From positions 372,001 to 436,000 of the forward strand of contig JAVXUO010002005.1 in NCBI GenBank assembly GCA_033065855.1: 64,000 nt of DNA. Reading direction: 5' to 3'. The stretch is from Escallonia rubra. Lineage: Eukaryota; Streptophyta; Magnoliopsida; Escalloniales; Escalloniaceae. Made by a program: the position numbers and the translations under genes. The notes under the pieces were generated by a model, which was not told the origin of the DNA, made no database searches, and saw only the letters and a program-made list of their open reading frames with translations. This document shows, piece by piece, positions 1 through 12,600 of the stretch (position 1 is the stretch's first letter; every line of letters begins with the position of its first letter).

Positions 1-313
1 GCCCAGCACCGACTGCCAGCTCACCAAGCTCCTCAGCCTCCGCCCCTCTGTCAAGAGGCTGAGGGCTGCTTCGCCGGCGGCACCGTCCTTCACCTGGCCA
101 AGGATCTTGCCAAGAACAACGTCGGTGCTTGCATCCTCGTCGTCTGCTCCGAAATCACCGCTGTCACTTTCCGTGGACCCTCTGACACCCATCTAGACTC
201 CCTTGTTGGGCATGCTCTTTTCGGTGATGGTGCTATCGCCGTGATCGTAGGCGTCGATCCCGATGTCTCCGTCTAGCGGCCGCTGTTCCAACTGGTGTCT
301 GCGGCTGGGACTC
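1..313 (+). pseudogene. Chalcone synthase-type (type III polyketide synthase) pseudogene fragment, cut by window edge
   Basis: The translation matches the conserved middle of chalcone/stilbene synthases. Bases 2-60 in one frame read [15 protein letters not shown]. From 61 a different frame reads [16 protein letters not shown], then [20 protein letters not shown] and [11 protein letters not shown]. The cysteine of GCFAGG corresponds to the family's catalytic Cys. The frame change at about 60 coincides with loss of the few residues normally lying between KRF and QGC. A TAG at 274-276 stands where the family usually has Glu, and RPLFQLVSAAGTQ continues in frame after it to about 313, after which homology ends. 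The piece carries at least a frameshift/deletion and a stop and has no C-terminal part, so it is a dead copy. How far it extends to the left cannot be seen. A functional gene here is very unlikely; a sequencing error could explain one lesion but not the truncation. Confidence 0.85.
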
Positions 314-849
314 AAGGAGGAGAAGATGGGGAAGGGGAACAGAGAGAGAGATGAACACAGTGGGGAAGACGGGGAAGGGAAAATTACAAATTTGTCCATG
401 CCAAAATGGCATGTGCGCCGCACATGATAACTTAACGTCCAAAATTGGACGGACGTCCAATTTTGGAGCTGTTTGCAATGATTTTGTCAACCTCGGGGGA
501 CACTATTGCAAAAGTTGTAAACACGGGGAGCAAAGTGCAAAAACATGTAAACCTTAGGGGACAATTTTGTAATTAACCCATAAATTAATTATAATATGTT
601 TACAAAATTAATATTTACATAAATTAAATTTTAAAGTGGAGGCTAAGCCTTTAAGTCAACCCAAAACCCCAAGCCCGCTTATAAACATAAAGCCCATCCC
701 CTAGATAGTCCAATCTATGAAGCCCAAACACTTGAAAACCCCTAACTACATAAACTCAAACTAAAACCTAAACCAAACATCACTCACACAGCCGCACTCT
801 CTGTCCCCTACCTCATCACACAAACACACACACACAGATAGCACATAGA

Positions 850-851
<2 letters not shown>

Positions 852-902
<51 letters not shown>
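852..902. repeat. (AT)n microsatellite, about 25 units
   Basis: Uninterrupted alternating AT for about 50 bases, directly visible. Confidence 0.98.
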
Positions 903-907
<5 letters not shown>

Positions 908-1179
908 AGTCTTCACAAACAGACATCACATCGCTGTCTTCGCCGTCGTCATCTCCCAGTCGTCGGATTCAACCTTTAAAGCTGCAAAGCCGCAAAGCCA
1001 AGTTTTCGATCTGCAAAGCCATCGTCTGCAAAGCCAAGGGCTCAACCTCGAATGCATCAATCAGTGTTTTTGATTGATTATGCATCCCTCGTGTATCTTC
1101 TATTTATCATTGTTTTATTAATTATGCTTGAACGATTTGAGAATTTTGAGTAATTTTAGAGGTTTGATTGGAATTGAAC

Positions 1180-1405
1180 ATGAATGCGAGTTGAGTTTCC
1201 GAACTCGAGTTCTGCTCGTATTGTTAAACGAGTTAAGCGAGCCGAGCCCAAGTCTCACCCTCACGAACTCGAGCCGAGTTCGAACATTAATATTTTGGCT
1301 CTTAACGAACTCGAGCCGAGCTCGAACATGCCCAAATTTAAACGAACCGAGTTCAAACACACCCATGTTCGGCTCGAACTCGGTTTGTATACAACCCTAC
1401 GCACA
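1180..1405. repeat. Interspersed repeat rich in GAACTCGAGCCGAG motifs
   Basis: Several direct and inverted copies of GAACTCGAGCCGAG / GAGCTCGAAC occur within 220 bases, ending near 'tatacaaccctac'. Internal inversions allow hairpins. The pattern is common in high-copy dispersed plant repeats; I cannot assign a family. Small reading frames on both strands here are by-products of the repeat. Confidence 0.6.
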
Positions 1406-3100
1406 ACGTTATAATTCACCTCGTAACAGCAAACCTTTTGGATGAGATTGCTCCATTATTTCCATGCCCACTGCTGCTTCTGCTTGCGTAACTTTTTGTT
1501 TGAATAAAAAAAACTCTTGCGCTTTCAATGCTATAGTATCGAATATTCCGGCTAGGCTGAGAACTTTTTTCTCCAAATATTAGCGGATAGATGATTGAAG
1601 GTTTGTTTGCCTTGTCAAACACTTCAGCTTTGAGTCTTTGTCGCTCTCATGGGTTACTCACATAATCATAACACATTATTTGTTATGGGATAATTTGCAA
1701 TTGGTTGTATAAGACCGTGCTTATGAACTCGTAAGTATCACTTAACTGATTCTTACAAGAGAGATGTTGTATTGTGGTGAAACCGTAGACTCGGACCTTT
1801 ACAAAAGGGAAATTGATGTAATATGCCATTGATGATGCTCAATATTTCATTTTAGATTAGTCCTAATGTCAAAGGTAGTGTACAATTTCATGAATAGTTG
1901 GTACAACTATTCAAAGCAAAGACTACTTTAACAAAAGTAAAAATTGCTTTAACAGTAGAATTAAACTCATTTTATCAATTGAAGTGTGGTAGTTGACATC
2001 CTTTAAGGGTGCAAAGCAATGTGGGCATTCTTATACTTAAGACCATCGACACAAAAATCAAGATACGACGATGGAACATATTTTGCGTAATTGTAGCTTT
2101 TGTTGCTAATTTTTAGTGACTACAATTATTCTTTTGCGCAACACAAGTACCTCTAACATAATTATATCAAGTAGCCATTAAAATATCGCCAAAATATGTT
2201 GTTATAGATAAAATGGTTGCAAAAATTAAACCTCATAGTATGGAAACAAGTAAAATTATTAAATAAAAGAAGTTAAGTAGAAACTAAAATTATATGACTA
2301 ATCGAGAGACAACTTTTGTGCTAAGAGTTACGTTTAAATGTAAGTAAGATGTTAGAAAGATCAGTCGATTTAAATGTAGCTAAGATGTTAGAAGGATCAG
2401 GATCCCCTGTACAGCAGAGGTGTCGTACCAAGAAAATGTCGTTTAACATTTTCTAATGATAAAAAATTGTGATCATAAATTTTGATAACAACGACAAAAT
2501 CTAATTATATGTATATGAAAGTCGAAACTGAGAGAATGTAACATTCTCTTTTCTACTTGGCAAGTCTCTCTTTGTGCCATTTGGCATACAACCAAGCAAA
2601 TTAATTTTACGTTTATCTCTCTTCCACTTCAACATGTCCCATCTCTCTCTCTCTCTCTCTCTTTCATAAATTTATATCTCTTATTCATACCTTGAAACAT
2701 TCCAATATTTTAGACAAGTCCAATGTGTTTTAAAAACAAAATCTATATTCCTTCTTTTATTCTATTATAAGTCATATACATGTATTTTGTGTGTGTGTGT
2801 GTGTGTGGATATAGTAGTATATTTTATTATCTCTTATATCGTATAGATTTTTATACTTTTCTTAAGTTTCATTAGTAAAAATTTGAACACGTGGGTTACT
2901 ATTATTACTACAAAAAATTGTAGAAAACCAAAAATAATAGTATTTGTCATTACTATTTGGCATATAAATATGAACTTTTAATAATTATTGCTCTCGTGTG
3001 TAATGCACGGGATCAGTACTAATACTCAATGATAATTTTCTATCGCTAAATAATGTATAACACATGAACTTACTATCCATGTAAAAGGTTTTCCTGACCA

Positions 3101-3145
3101 GACCTGACCTAACCTAACCTAACCTAACCTAACCTAACCTAACCT
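3101..3145 (+). repeat. (AACCT)n pentanucleotide tract, 7 perfect copies plus 2 GACCT variants
   Basis: Seven consecutive AACCT units at 3111-3145 follow two GACCT units at 3101-3110. Read on the other strand this is (AGGTT)n, equivalent to TTAGG, not the usual plant telomere unit TTTAGGG. It lies roughly 220 bases upstream of the presumed TATA box of the AHL gene. Confidence 0.95.
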
Positions 3146-3328
3146 ATAAAGAGGGAAGATTGAGCCAAACCATAAATAAAAGTAGAAAAACAAAAAGGAC
3201 AAAACTGAACACAAACAAGGAAAAAGGTTGAAAAGAGATAAGAAGATAAGATCTCACCCACCTTCTTCCGGAGGGCGCGCGTGGACTTTTCCTATTTCCT
3301 TTTCTTTTTTAATTTCCTTTTAACGCAA

Positions 3329-3424
3329 TATAAATAAATAAATAAAACACATTTTTATTTTTGCGCACTCACTCGCTGGCCGCTCGCTTAAAGCTCATCG
3401 GCATCTTCTCCCAGAAACCCTAAT
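3329..3424 (+). promoter_or_regulatory. Presumed core promoter and telo-box of the AHL gene
   Basis: TATAAATA at 3329-3336 is followed by a C/T-rich leader. AAACCCTAA (telo-box) is at 3415-3423, about 320 bases before the ATG at 3741. The long pyrimidine-rich stretch to 3740 is taken as the 5' untranslated region. Position-based inference; no transcript data. Confidence 0.5.
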
Positions 3425-3740
3425 TTCTTATAAATTACTCTTCTATTTTTATCTTTATCGCTCGAAGAATACTATTTCCCCAGTTTTTTCTTTTTTATTG
3501 TTTTGATTAAATTTTTACAGAAAACAAAAAAACAAAAGAATTCCAAATTATTTTACTCTTTCTCCCAATTTCCTCCGATATTTTTCCCTAAATTCATTTT
3601 TTGAAATTTCAACGGGAAAAATAGTGAAGAATCGTCGAATCTGGAATCTGGGTTTTGTATTCCTGACGCTAATTCGGCAATTTTTCAGCTTTTTGGGGAA
3701 AATTAGGGTTTTTAGTAGGAATTAGGGTTTACTGATAACA

Positions 3741-6700
3741 ATGTCCGGCACATACAACGTACAACAGAACAATGCGGGGGTACAGTCTCCGATGCACAAC
3801 GTGCGTTTGGGTTTCGGCGCCGACGGCGCAGCCGTATACCAGCCAATAGTACCACCTCCGAATTCCTCGCCTTCACCGACACCCACGTATCAACCTGCTG
3901 GTGCCGCCGGCGGCGTTGGTGGTGGTGGTAATGGGTCGGCTGTGCCGCCGCCGCCGGCGATGGCGGGTCAGATGAGCGTAAACCCCGGCACGGGAGAACT
4001 GAAGCGGAAGAGAGGGAGGCCGAGAAAGTACGGCCTCGACGGTCCGGTGAAATCTCCAGCGGCGGCGGGACAAACAGGTGGGTTTTCATCTCCGGTGGCG
4101 GGGAAGAAGGCGAGGGGGAGGCCTCCTGGGTCGGGCCGGAAACAGCAAGTTACTGCGGCTACTGCCACTGGTAATGTATAGATATGTGTGTTTATATATC
4201 CGCACGCACTTGTAGTTCAATATTATAATCTGGCAGTTTGGCCTGTTTTTATTTATTTTTTAATTGTTATTTCATGCCTCTTTTCGTTGCTTTTGTTTTG
4301 TGTTATTTAAAAATAGTAAGTGTGCAGGAAACTAAATTAGGTATAATAATATGTTTGCAGTTCATTTCTTTGACCACCCATATGCCTGGAAAACAAGCGA
4401 CTCCGCTCCTTAATTACTTTTTCTCTCAATTTTATCTATCTGAGGGTAAAGAAAGAACGAAAGGAGGGGTGTGGGGTGCCTAAAGAATTGATTGGAAAAA
4501 GAAAAAAAGAGTAAATGTCGCTAAGTTTGCTATTGGACCGTATTTTTGCAATTGGACTTTTTTTTTTTTTTCCTTCAAAAGAAGCAAGTTAAACTTCTGT
4601 GATGTGGAAGGATGAAATATTTAGTTTGAAGATGGTGTATTATTCATTTTATGCCGCCAGCTGATTGCTTTAAATTTTTGTACGATATTCAGCTTTTTCT
4701 TGTTGCAAAGAAAAAACTTGTAATCTCCTGTTATGTTTTCTGTGCTTATAAGTTTGTAATCATGGGCAAACCTGGAATACTTTCTGTGCTAAATATTCTT
4801 TAATTAATGGAAATTAACATTTGTATTCTAGTAATCCCAAAAATAATAATAATAAATGGTGAAGTAGGTTTTGGTTACATTCCCCTGAACTTCTATGAAA
4901 TTTTCATCTACAGGATCAGCAGGAGTTGGATTTATTCCGCATGTTATTACTGTGAAAGCTGGGGAGGTGCGTGCTTAAATTATTATGTTTCCTTTCACCT
5001 TTTATTTGAGAAGAGAGGAAAACACACATGCTGATTTCCTGCCACAGATAACGTTTTGTTTCTTCGAATGCTGCTTATGCGTGTGCAAACTTGCACCCTA
5101 AACAGTTTTGAAGCACATAAAGTTCATATTTGGGAGAAATTCATTCTGTTTCTCTTAGGACCATACTTGTTGGATTCCCTCATAATATTTCTGCTCAGAT
5201 AAATAAAAAGATTGTAGAGAGGCATATGCTTCTCTGTGTGTGTGTGTGTGTGACGTTATTGTTAATGCAACAACAATATGCCGTAGGTCGAAGTCCAAAA
5301 GCCTTAATTGTGATATCAAAACGCATCTTTTCTTTTCATTCGCCATCTAAATTGCTGAACAGCATTTCTCTAATGCATATACTTGCCAAGATGCAGTACA
5401 TGGAGTTAGTGATGCATTAGTTCCATGAAAACCTATGCATATTCAGTAATACTTTCTTCAAGTAATATACGAGAATCGTGTGGCATAGTTTTGGGGTGTT
5501 GGAGCAGTTTTGATGTAACATTCTAAGAGAATGCCACCTGACTGTTTAGAGAAATTTTTTTAAGTGAAACAAGAATCATGTGGCATAGTTTTATGTGTGT
5601 GTGTTGTGTTGTGCGTGCTTGCATTCGTGTGTGGTGTTGGAGCAGTTTTGGTGCAACATTCTAAGAGAATCCTTTTTGATGGTTAAAGAAACAATTTCAA
5701 AACAGTTGTATGTAACTTTCTTTAATACAATTACTTCCTCTCTCTCTCTAGATTCTGCTCTGCGTAGAATGTGCCACAACAGCATTGTACAACCACTCAT
5801 AAGAAAAAAATCATGTTATATGTGTAATTAAGTGCAAGAGACGAACATTCTACCACCTTAACATATTCTATTCTCTTGGAAATTGGATAACTGGCAAATG
5901 TTGGAATTAGGCAGCTTTTTCATTGTTATGTATGAGAATCGGGTATAAATGTCATTGTCCGAGCTTGATCACTTGATTGGCTTTTACCATTCTAAATGAG
6001 AGGTAACATGGGATGGGGGAGTAGGGCAGAGGCTGCACATGAGGTTCTCTTTTTTGGAAATGCAATGGCTCTAAGGCACTGATTCCACGAAAAACTGATG
6101 GAAGGAGATGCATATTGCTGCTTATTATGTTTGCTTTCCTTTGTATAATGTTTGACTTTCTTCATATTACATTGTTTTTGTTATCCAGGATGTGTTGGCA
6201 AAATTAATGTCCTTTTCCCAAAACAACACGCGGGCTGTCTGCATTCTGTCAGCAAATGGTGCCATATCCAATGTCACACTTCGCCAAGCAGCTACATCTG
6301 GGGGAACAGTAACTTATGAGGTTTGTGCTAGTGTATGAATGCATATCACTACTTTGGTCTTATTGGGTTTTGGAAGCAAGATTCTCGATGTGTACCTTTT
6401 GAGTAAAGCATTTCTGACATACATGATGGCCCTTTTTCTCTTTTGGTAAGTACCGTATAAGAGGCACATCAAGAAACATTAATTTGTAAAATCATGAGTC
6501 TATGATGTGGTCTCAATGGGCCTTGCTTGTATGGGAGTTAATTTTTCATTACTTACCACAGGGCTCGTTAGCAATCATGTTTGGTTGTAGCAAATGATCA
6601 AGTTTGGGGTGTACTAATTATGCTACCTGCCACTGGTGACTGGTTGTGTCTCTGTCTACATACATATACGGAATATACCATTCTTTTGGTTCTCTGCCTT

Positions 6701-9020
6701 TCTCAAACTGTCGAAGGGACACTTGTTCTTTGGAGAGGATTGATGGCGGAGACAAAGAGCTTATAATCAATGAACTTGACTCGGTTCATCAGTAATAATC
6801 TTAGGTCTATTATAAGATTGATCGAAGCAGCATTTGCTAACATAAAGCATGTACGTTATTTTTCTGGTACATGTATAGTAAACTATACATTGCGACTTAC
6901 TAAATATGCATGGTCATAGACCTGCATGTGGGTTCGCTATTGGAGATACTGCTTTGACTAATAATATTGCAGTAGAGAATTTCTGAGCCTTCGTTTCCGG
7001 AATCATTTCAGTTGTCTTGGGTATACTTTGACAAACATAATGGTTGAGTAGCAGAAATTCGTTGCCGTAACGTCTTCTATGACTTAGAAACATAGCAATA
7101 ATCTCATCTTATGGAATCCTACATGTGAACCGTCTGTAAGCAAGTATAAATGATGTTTTCGTTGATGCGGTATAAATCATGTAAACTTATTGAGGCGGTC
7201 CATGTGTCAATTCAAAAGATTCTCATTATCTGTCTTCTTTTTTTCTTTCTTTTTCATTTCAAGTATCAATTCAGTAATTCATATGTCAAATATTTTACCT
7301 GAGTATGTGGGTGTGACTTTGGTTGTGGGGAAGAGAAGAAAGGAGCTAGCAAGCACTTTCTTGCCTGTGTTTGAATTTGCGCAATGTCAAACGGCAATGC
7401 CATGAATCTACTATATGGTCTTAATTGACCTGCGTCCATTTTGTATGAAATAATGGAATCCTATTTGATTAATTACCACAAGGCTTGTGAATATTCATAT
7501 TGGTGATTTTTCGGGATTTTTCCTTTTCTGGAATGATTTCAGTGGTTAGGCAAAGCAGTTGGACACACTCATGGTGCGTAGCCTAAATATTTAACCATCA
7601 TTTGTATCATGTCCAGGAAATCTGCATCTTTGAGCTCTAGTAGACGTTTGTTTTCATCAAAAAACTGATGGTGAATCTCGATTTTCATGTAAACCTTGAT
7701 GAGGCATTCTCTTTGTGGACCTTCTCTTATCATTTTATATTTTCATTTTCTAGTCTCAACTTAGCATACTGCCCGCTATGTGGATTTGCTGACTTAGTTA
7801 CTTTCTTGCCATGCATAAGTAAATTTTGACGATTTCCAGAAACCTAACGAATTGAAACAGACTTTATACTTATGTGTCCATCATCTCTTCTAGAATTGAT
7901 CGAAGGATTTTGTCTTTGGAGAAGGTTGATGTTATATATCAATGCTGAAGTCGAATAGGATTTTTTAATTGAAGGGCATAGTTGTCCATCTATGAATCTT
8001 TTAAGCGCAATTTCTATGTAGTCAAGCATTCATCCAGGTTATCGTTGTTATGGTATAAAGATGCTCTTACACATTGCTCATGCAGGGACGATTTGAGATC
8101 CTGTCCCTTTCTGGTTCATTTCTACTATCAGATTCTGGCGGTCAACGCAGCAGAACTGGTGGGTTGAGTGTGTCACTTGCTGGGCCAGATGGACGTGTTT
8201 TAGGTGGTGGTGTGGCAGGCCTTCTAACCGCGGCGTCCCCTGTTCAGGTATGCTCTTAAATAACAAAGCGGCTTTGCCTCTCTATCAAAATGTATGAAGA
8301 ATCTGGATTCAAAATGATGTTACTCGTGGCGGTGTGATGCTGTCTTTTACATGATATCCTATTGTTTTTCCTAGCAAAATTACGATTGAATTGCCACACT
8401 AGACCCGTCTTCCAGGATGTTCTGCCTTGTGCTGTTGTCTTCAGACGCTCTGATTCTTTTGCCCGTCTATATAAGAAACCCTGCTAGCCTCTTATTTTCA
8501 AGTTGCAACTTGGATAGGTGTTTCTTCGCGTCATGATCATACTTATTTATGCAAATTGAGTTATTTAATGTTCGAGAGCGTGTTAATTGTTGTTTATGAT
8601 CCTGCAAAGACTAAAGGGTAACTGGCAAGGTTGATTTGGACATGGTTAATAAGATTTGATGGTAGTTTGGCGGGCCCTGTTTCCTATTTATCTGTCATGT
8701 TGATCTATGCTTGTTTCGTTTATTTCTTCCTGCCACGGTCACTTCCGCGAGCTCTAACACTACTGTAATCACCTTTTGTTCCATTGCAGGTGATCGTTGG
8801 TAGTTTCATAGCGGGTCAGAAGCAACCAAAATTGGGGCAGGCTGAGGTTTCGGCCGCTTCAACAAAGCTTGTAGCAGGAGCATCAGCAGCTGGTAGCCCG
8901 CCATCTCGTGCAACCGTAAGTGAATCCTCTGGCGGGCCGGGAAGCCCTCTTAACCAGAGCACTGGAGCTTGCAATAACAGCAGCAATACACAAGGAGTAG
9001 CTAACATGCCCTGGAGATAA
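3741..9020 (+). CDS. AHL: AT-hook motif nuclear-localized protein, type II (AHL1/AHL10-like), 5 exons, 335 aa
   Basis: Exons 3741-4170, 4914-4966, 6189-6320, 8086-8247 and 8790-9020, all bounded by AG/GT and joining in frame to 1008 nt including TAA. The family binds AT-rich DNA in the nucleus and forms homo- and heteromers that modulate chromatin and transcription. The N-terminal part is Pro/Gly/Ala-rich. AT-hook 1 (RGRPRKYG) lies at residues 91-98 and AT-hook 2 (RGRPPGSGRK) at about 125-134. The PPC/DUF296 domain starts near residue 150 (GFIPHVITVKAGE) and includes ISNVTLRQAATSGGTVTYEG and GRFEILSLSGSF. The C-terminal tail ends NMPWR, matching NMPWK of Arabidopsis AHL1-like proteins. Two AT-hooks and four introns place it in the intron-containing clade B, type II. 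The start is the first ATG of the long exon and matches the family MSG start. The gene appears intact; introns 2 and 3 (1.2 and 1.8 kb) carry only repeats. Confidence 0.95.
5466..5690. repeat. Degenerate tandem duplication of about 105 bp in AHL intron 2
   Basis: The string 'gtggcatagtttt ... gttggagcagtttt ... acattctaagagaat' appears twice, at about 5478-5533 and 5580-5669, the second copy interrupted by a GT-rich microsatellite near 5592-5635. Confidence 0.75.
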
Positions 9021-9617
9021 ACAATTTCTGCTAGGAGTGTCTTTGCTAGTTTTTCTATGCCTTCGGTTAGAAAGCTTAGGTGGCACCTGACGGAATTTTC
9101 TTTAGCACTCTGTAAACATTAGTTTCTGCAAGGGACAACTGCCTAGTTTGTGTAGGATATTGTTGATAAGAAAGGTGATTGTAGTTTGACTTGTTTCCTT
9201 TCCCCATTTGTTAGCTCTCAAAAAAAGGAAACAAGTACTACCGAATTTGATTTCCATAAAAAAATTGGAACCATGTGCAGAAGATTACTACTAGTACATT
9301 CTTCCCAAAAAACGGTGAATCCGCACCAAAATTGTCATTTTTGGCAAGAGCAGATTGGCAGCTTCGATCGACCCTATAATTATGACGTCTACAGGAAAGT
9401 CAGCACGAGAATAAATGAACGAGTTGCGTCGACAAATAGAGATCCCCCAGCCACCCCAACCAAAAGAAAAGCAATGTCATTCAGATCTCGGCCCAACCCA
9501 GGAACTCGGTGGTGTTTCACCATCGAAATGAGCATTCTGTTTCTGATTTACCTATGGCAGAGAGAGCATTTTCCTCTTTCTCCCTGATCACGAACAATGA
9601 AAAGGCAACGGAGCATA
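9021..9617. other. Convergent intergenic space, 3' untranslated regions of AHL (+) and RRN3 (-)
   Basis: Only about 600 bases separate the two stop codons, so the 3' ends of the two transcripts may lie very close or overlap. An open frame across 9186-9587 has no recognisable domain and looks like chance. Confidence 0.6.
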
Positions 9618-12600
9618 TCACAAAGACTCTGGACTTGTGGAGGGTCTGATTCTCGAGGGCATTTGCATTCCTCCATGTAACGCACTTCCAAACTTGTAAT
9701 TCTTGGGAGTGATGGACATTTGCATCATGGAATTGCCAAATCCATCAAGATAGTCTTCATCAAAACTCATAGCTGTACCATTCTCCGTAATGTTCATACC
9801 ATTTCCACCTACACGATCTTGGGCAATATCTTCATCGATGCTGCCTTCATCATCGTCGTCGTCGTCATCGTCACAAGTAGTTCTCACCATTGACCAGTAC
9901 ACAAAGTTTGGCCGGATAAATCTTCAGATTGAAAGGGAAAACGATGTAAAGAGTTATAGGTGCAATAACCAGAAATAACTACAACTACTAGCACCATCGT
10001 TATTGCATCTTTGTTTCTGGGTTTGGGAAAATAATTCGTTCTCCTCCAGCTTTACACTTTTGGGGTTTCAAATGCGTGCGTGAGGTACAACTAGACTCAC
10101 TGAAAGAACACCAACGGAAGAACAAGACAAACAGGCATTTCTACTCAAGCTGGCCCAGCGTATCAAGATAGGAGGCCAGGTGAAGTGCATAAGCAACTAA
10201 AAAAGCACATGGTGATTATCCTTCTTAGAAAATAATATGATGCATACAGACACCACACTTTTTCATGCAAAAATGAAGCCTCAAAACCCCTAAAATTTTC
10301 TAGAGGAGACCACTCGGTAATTTTCTTTGTTTCAAACAGAGCTCCTCAAAACTTAGGTCAGCTTTGTGTCATGTGAGAAAGTAATCAAATCACCCCTGCA
10401 AAACTATAGTCCCAAAGACAAGAAACAAACCTGTCTGATTTCTTTAGCAAGTATGGATCAAATGGGAAAAACATGTCAAGTCTTTCTAATCCGCCAAAAG
10501 CTCTAGAAAGTTCTGATTCCAGCAGACCATTGAAGTCGGTCTCAGAGCAACTGAAAAGACGAGCAACTTTGGCCTGCAGGAGAAATTCCTCTACTATGGA
10601 TGGCAAGCACACCTGATTTTAACGATGAAAATTTCATTTCCAAAACTGCAGGGAATGAGAGAACATAATGACTGGGATTAGAGAAGGCCAAGACCGATCA
10701 CCTTCAACGGGTTTAGTGGGTGTGTCAAGATTCCCGCAATGGGCATAAGAAAAAGTTGTGATTTGAGACGAGGTACACCAAGTATTGATCTCATCCGAAA
10801 GCAAAGCACATACATAATGGCCTGCACTGCAGTAAATTGAAATTACTTGAAGATAGAAACTACAAATATGCAGTAATTAAATAAGCAAAGACAACTGTAG
10901 GGCAGTCATCGACATGAAGATCCTTGCTAAAAAGGCCGAAGAAACAAAATAAGCGAAGTGACCACGGCCTCGTGCAATGAAACCTCATTTCAACCAAAAA
11001 TGAAAGCAACTAGATATTGCTTTCTGACAAAAAAAAGGACCAAGTTGCACCTCAAATTAATTGCAATACAAAAGAAGGGGATGCAGCATCAATGCAACAG
11101 CAACCCAAGAAAATCATCCAAGTTGGCCACTTGCATCACAGTACAAGATATCAGCAAAAGAGTGTCCAGTTATTTGCACTCACCCATATCCTGGAGGAAT
11201 TAGGATGAAATGCAGGTCCTCATAATCCTTCCAATCAAGACAATTGGCAGAACCCTGTTAAAATGACACTGGCTGTGGTCGCATAAGGGAAATGAACACG
11301 AAAGAACCTCAACTCTCTACTTTTTGTGTTTGTGTCATTGGGTATTGTTTCCCGCGCAGGGGGGGGGGGGGTTGGATGTCAAGCCCCTACGGGCTCCACC
11401 TCTCGTAGTTTCAAGTCACTGAAGTTACGTTTTTGTCCCTCTAAAATTTACCCCATCAATTTAATCAAGAAAATTGTGGTCAACTGCTGTGCTGTGCAGA
11501 GTTTTAGGAGACTAGGTACCCAGCGCCAAAATAAGAAGTTGAATGTGATAGCTGCACAGGCACAGGCACAGGCACATAACCTATAATGTCTTGTGTGCAT
11601 TTAATCCTCATATATAGTCAGACAAAAGTTTGGTAAAACTGGATAACTCATTAGTGAATAATAGATCAGATGAGTTTGCTTTCTGTGAGAAATTTGTCTT
11701 ACCGAAAGCAATAGCAGGATTTACACGTTATAACTATATAGTACCTAAAACTAGAAATCCGAATCTGTTAAATGCTTTTGTCCATTATTCTCAATTTTCT
11801 TCATCCCGAAAAAAATTAATGTCTACCAAAAAGAAAAGACGCTTTGACAACCAACAAAGTTTACAGTAGAAGAAATAACAAGCAGGATATATCAAACCGT
11901 CAATGTTGCACACAACAACAAAGCAAGGGTAGAGGTTTAAACTTTTAATTAAGAACATAGTTCTTACAAAACAATGCTTCCATACATTCAGGCCACATAT
12001 AAAACACTACGGGAAAAACCGGCATTGAAAATCAAAAGCTCCCTTCGCAGTTTGCATGAATGAAGATTTCAAGAACCCGTGATTTTTAATTACGAGGAAA
12101 CAAAAAATTCATGACTGTTCAACAATATCAATTAAAGTGGAAAACGTCAAAAGGTATCCCAGCATTGAAACAAAAATAAAAAGTACCGAAGGATATCAAG
12201 CCATTTCATAACTCCAAAATTATTACATACCTGACACCCAGCATAAAAAACTCTATGAGCTTTTGGATTTATTTCACCACACTGGATTTTGCAGTAACTG
12301 GAACACCAATCTGCCAGGCTGAGACCACGGAAAAACACAAAGAATGGCATTTCATCAAAAAATCTCATTTCATCGCATCTTTTTCCTATCTTCAAAAGCA
12401 AATAGAACAAATTTCTACCATAGTGTAGTTACAGTACAACTAGGCGCCAACACAGAGGTAAGGTACAGGGTGACACGACGTCCGAGCATAGGCAAGGTAT
12501 GAATAGTGCATAGTGCGGCACCAGTCTTAAGGTACCTATACCTAGAAAATTTTCAACTTCTTCCAGGTGAATAGCTATTTTGTTTGCATGACACTTCCAC

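Larger units (their letters stand above)
314..3320. other. Intergenic, repeat-derived, no gene seen
   Basis: AT-rich DNA without a convincing coding exon. At 438-467 there is a perfect 13-bp stem palindrome (TCCAAAATTGGAC and its complement) in a stretch of low-complexity 'gcaaaagttgtaaac' type sequence that resembles high-copy plant repeats. An (AT)n tract occupies 852-902, a CT tract about 2642-2662 and a GT tract about 2789-2808. Short reading frames here overlap on both strands and look like chance frames. Confidence 0.6.

Noticed and set aside
3111-3145. Interstitial plant telomere
   Set aside because: The unit is AACCT, not the plant CCCTAAA.
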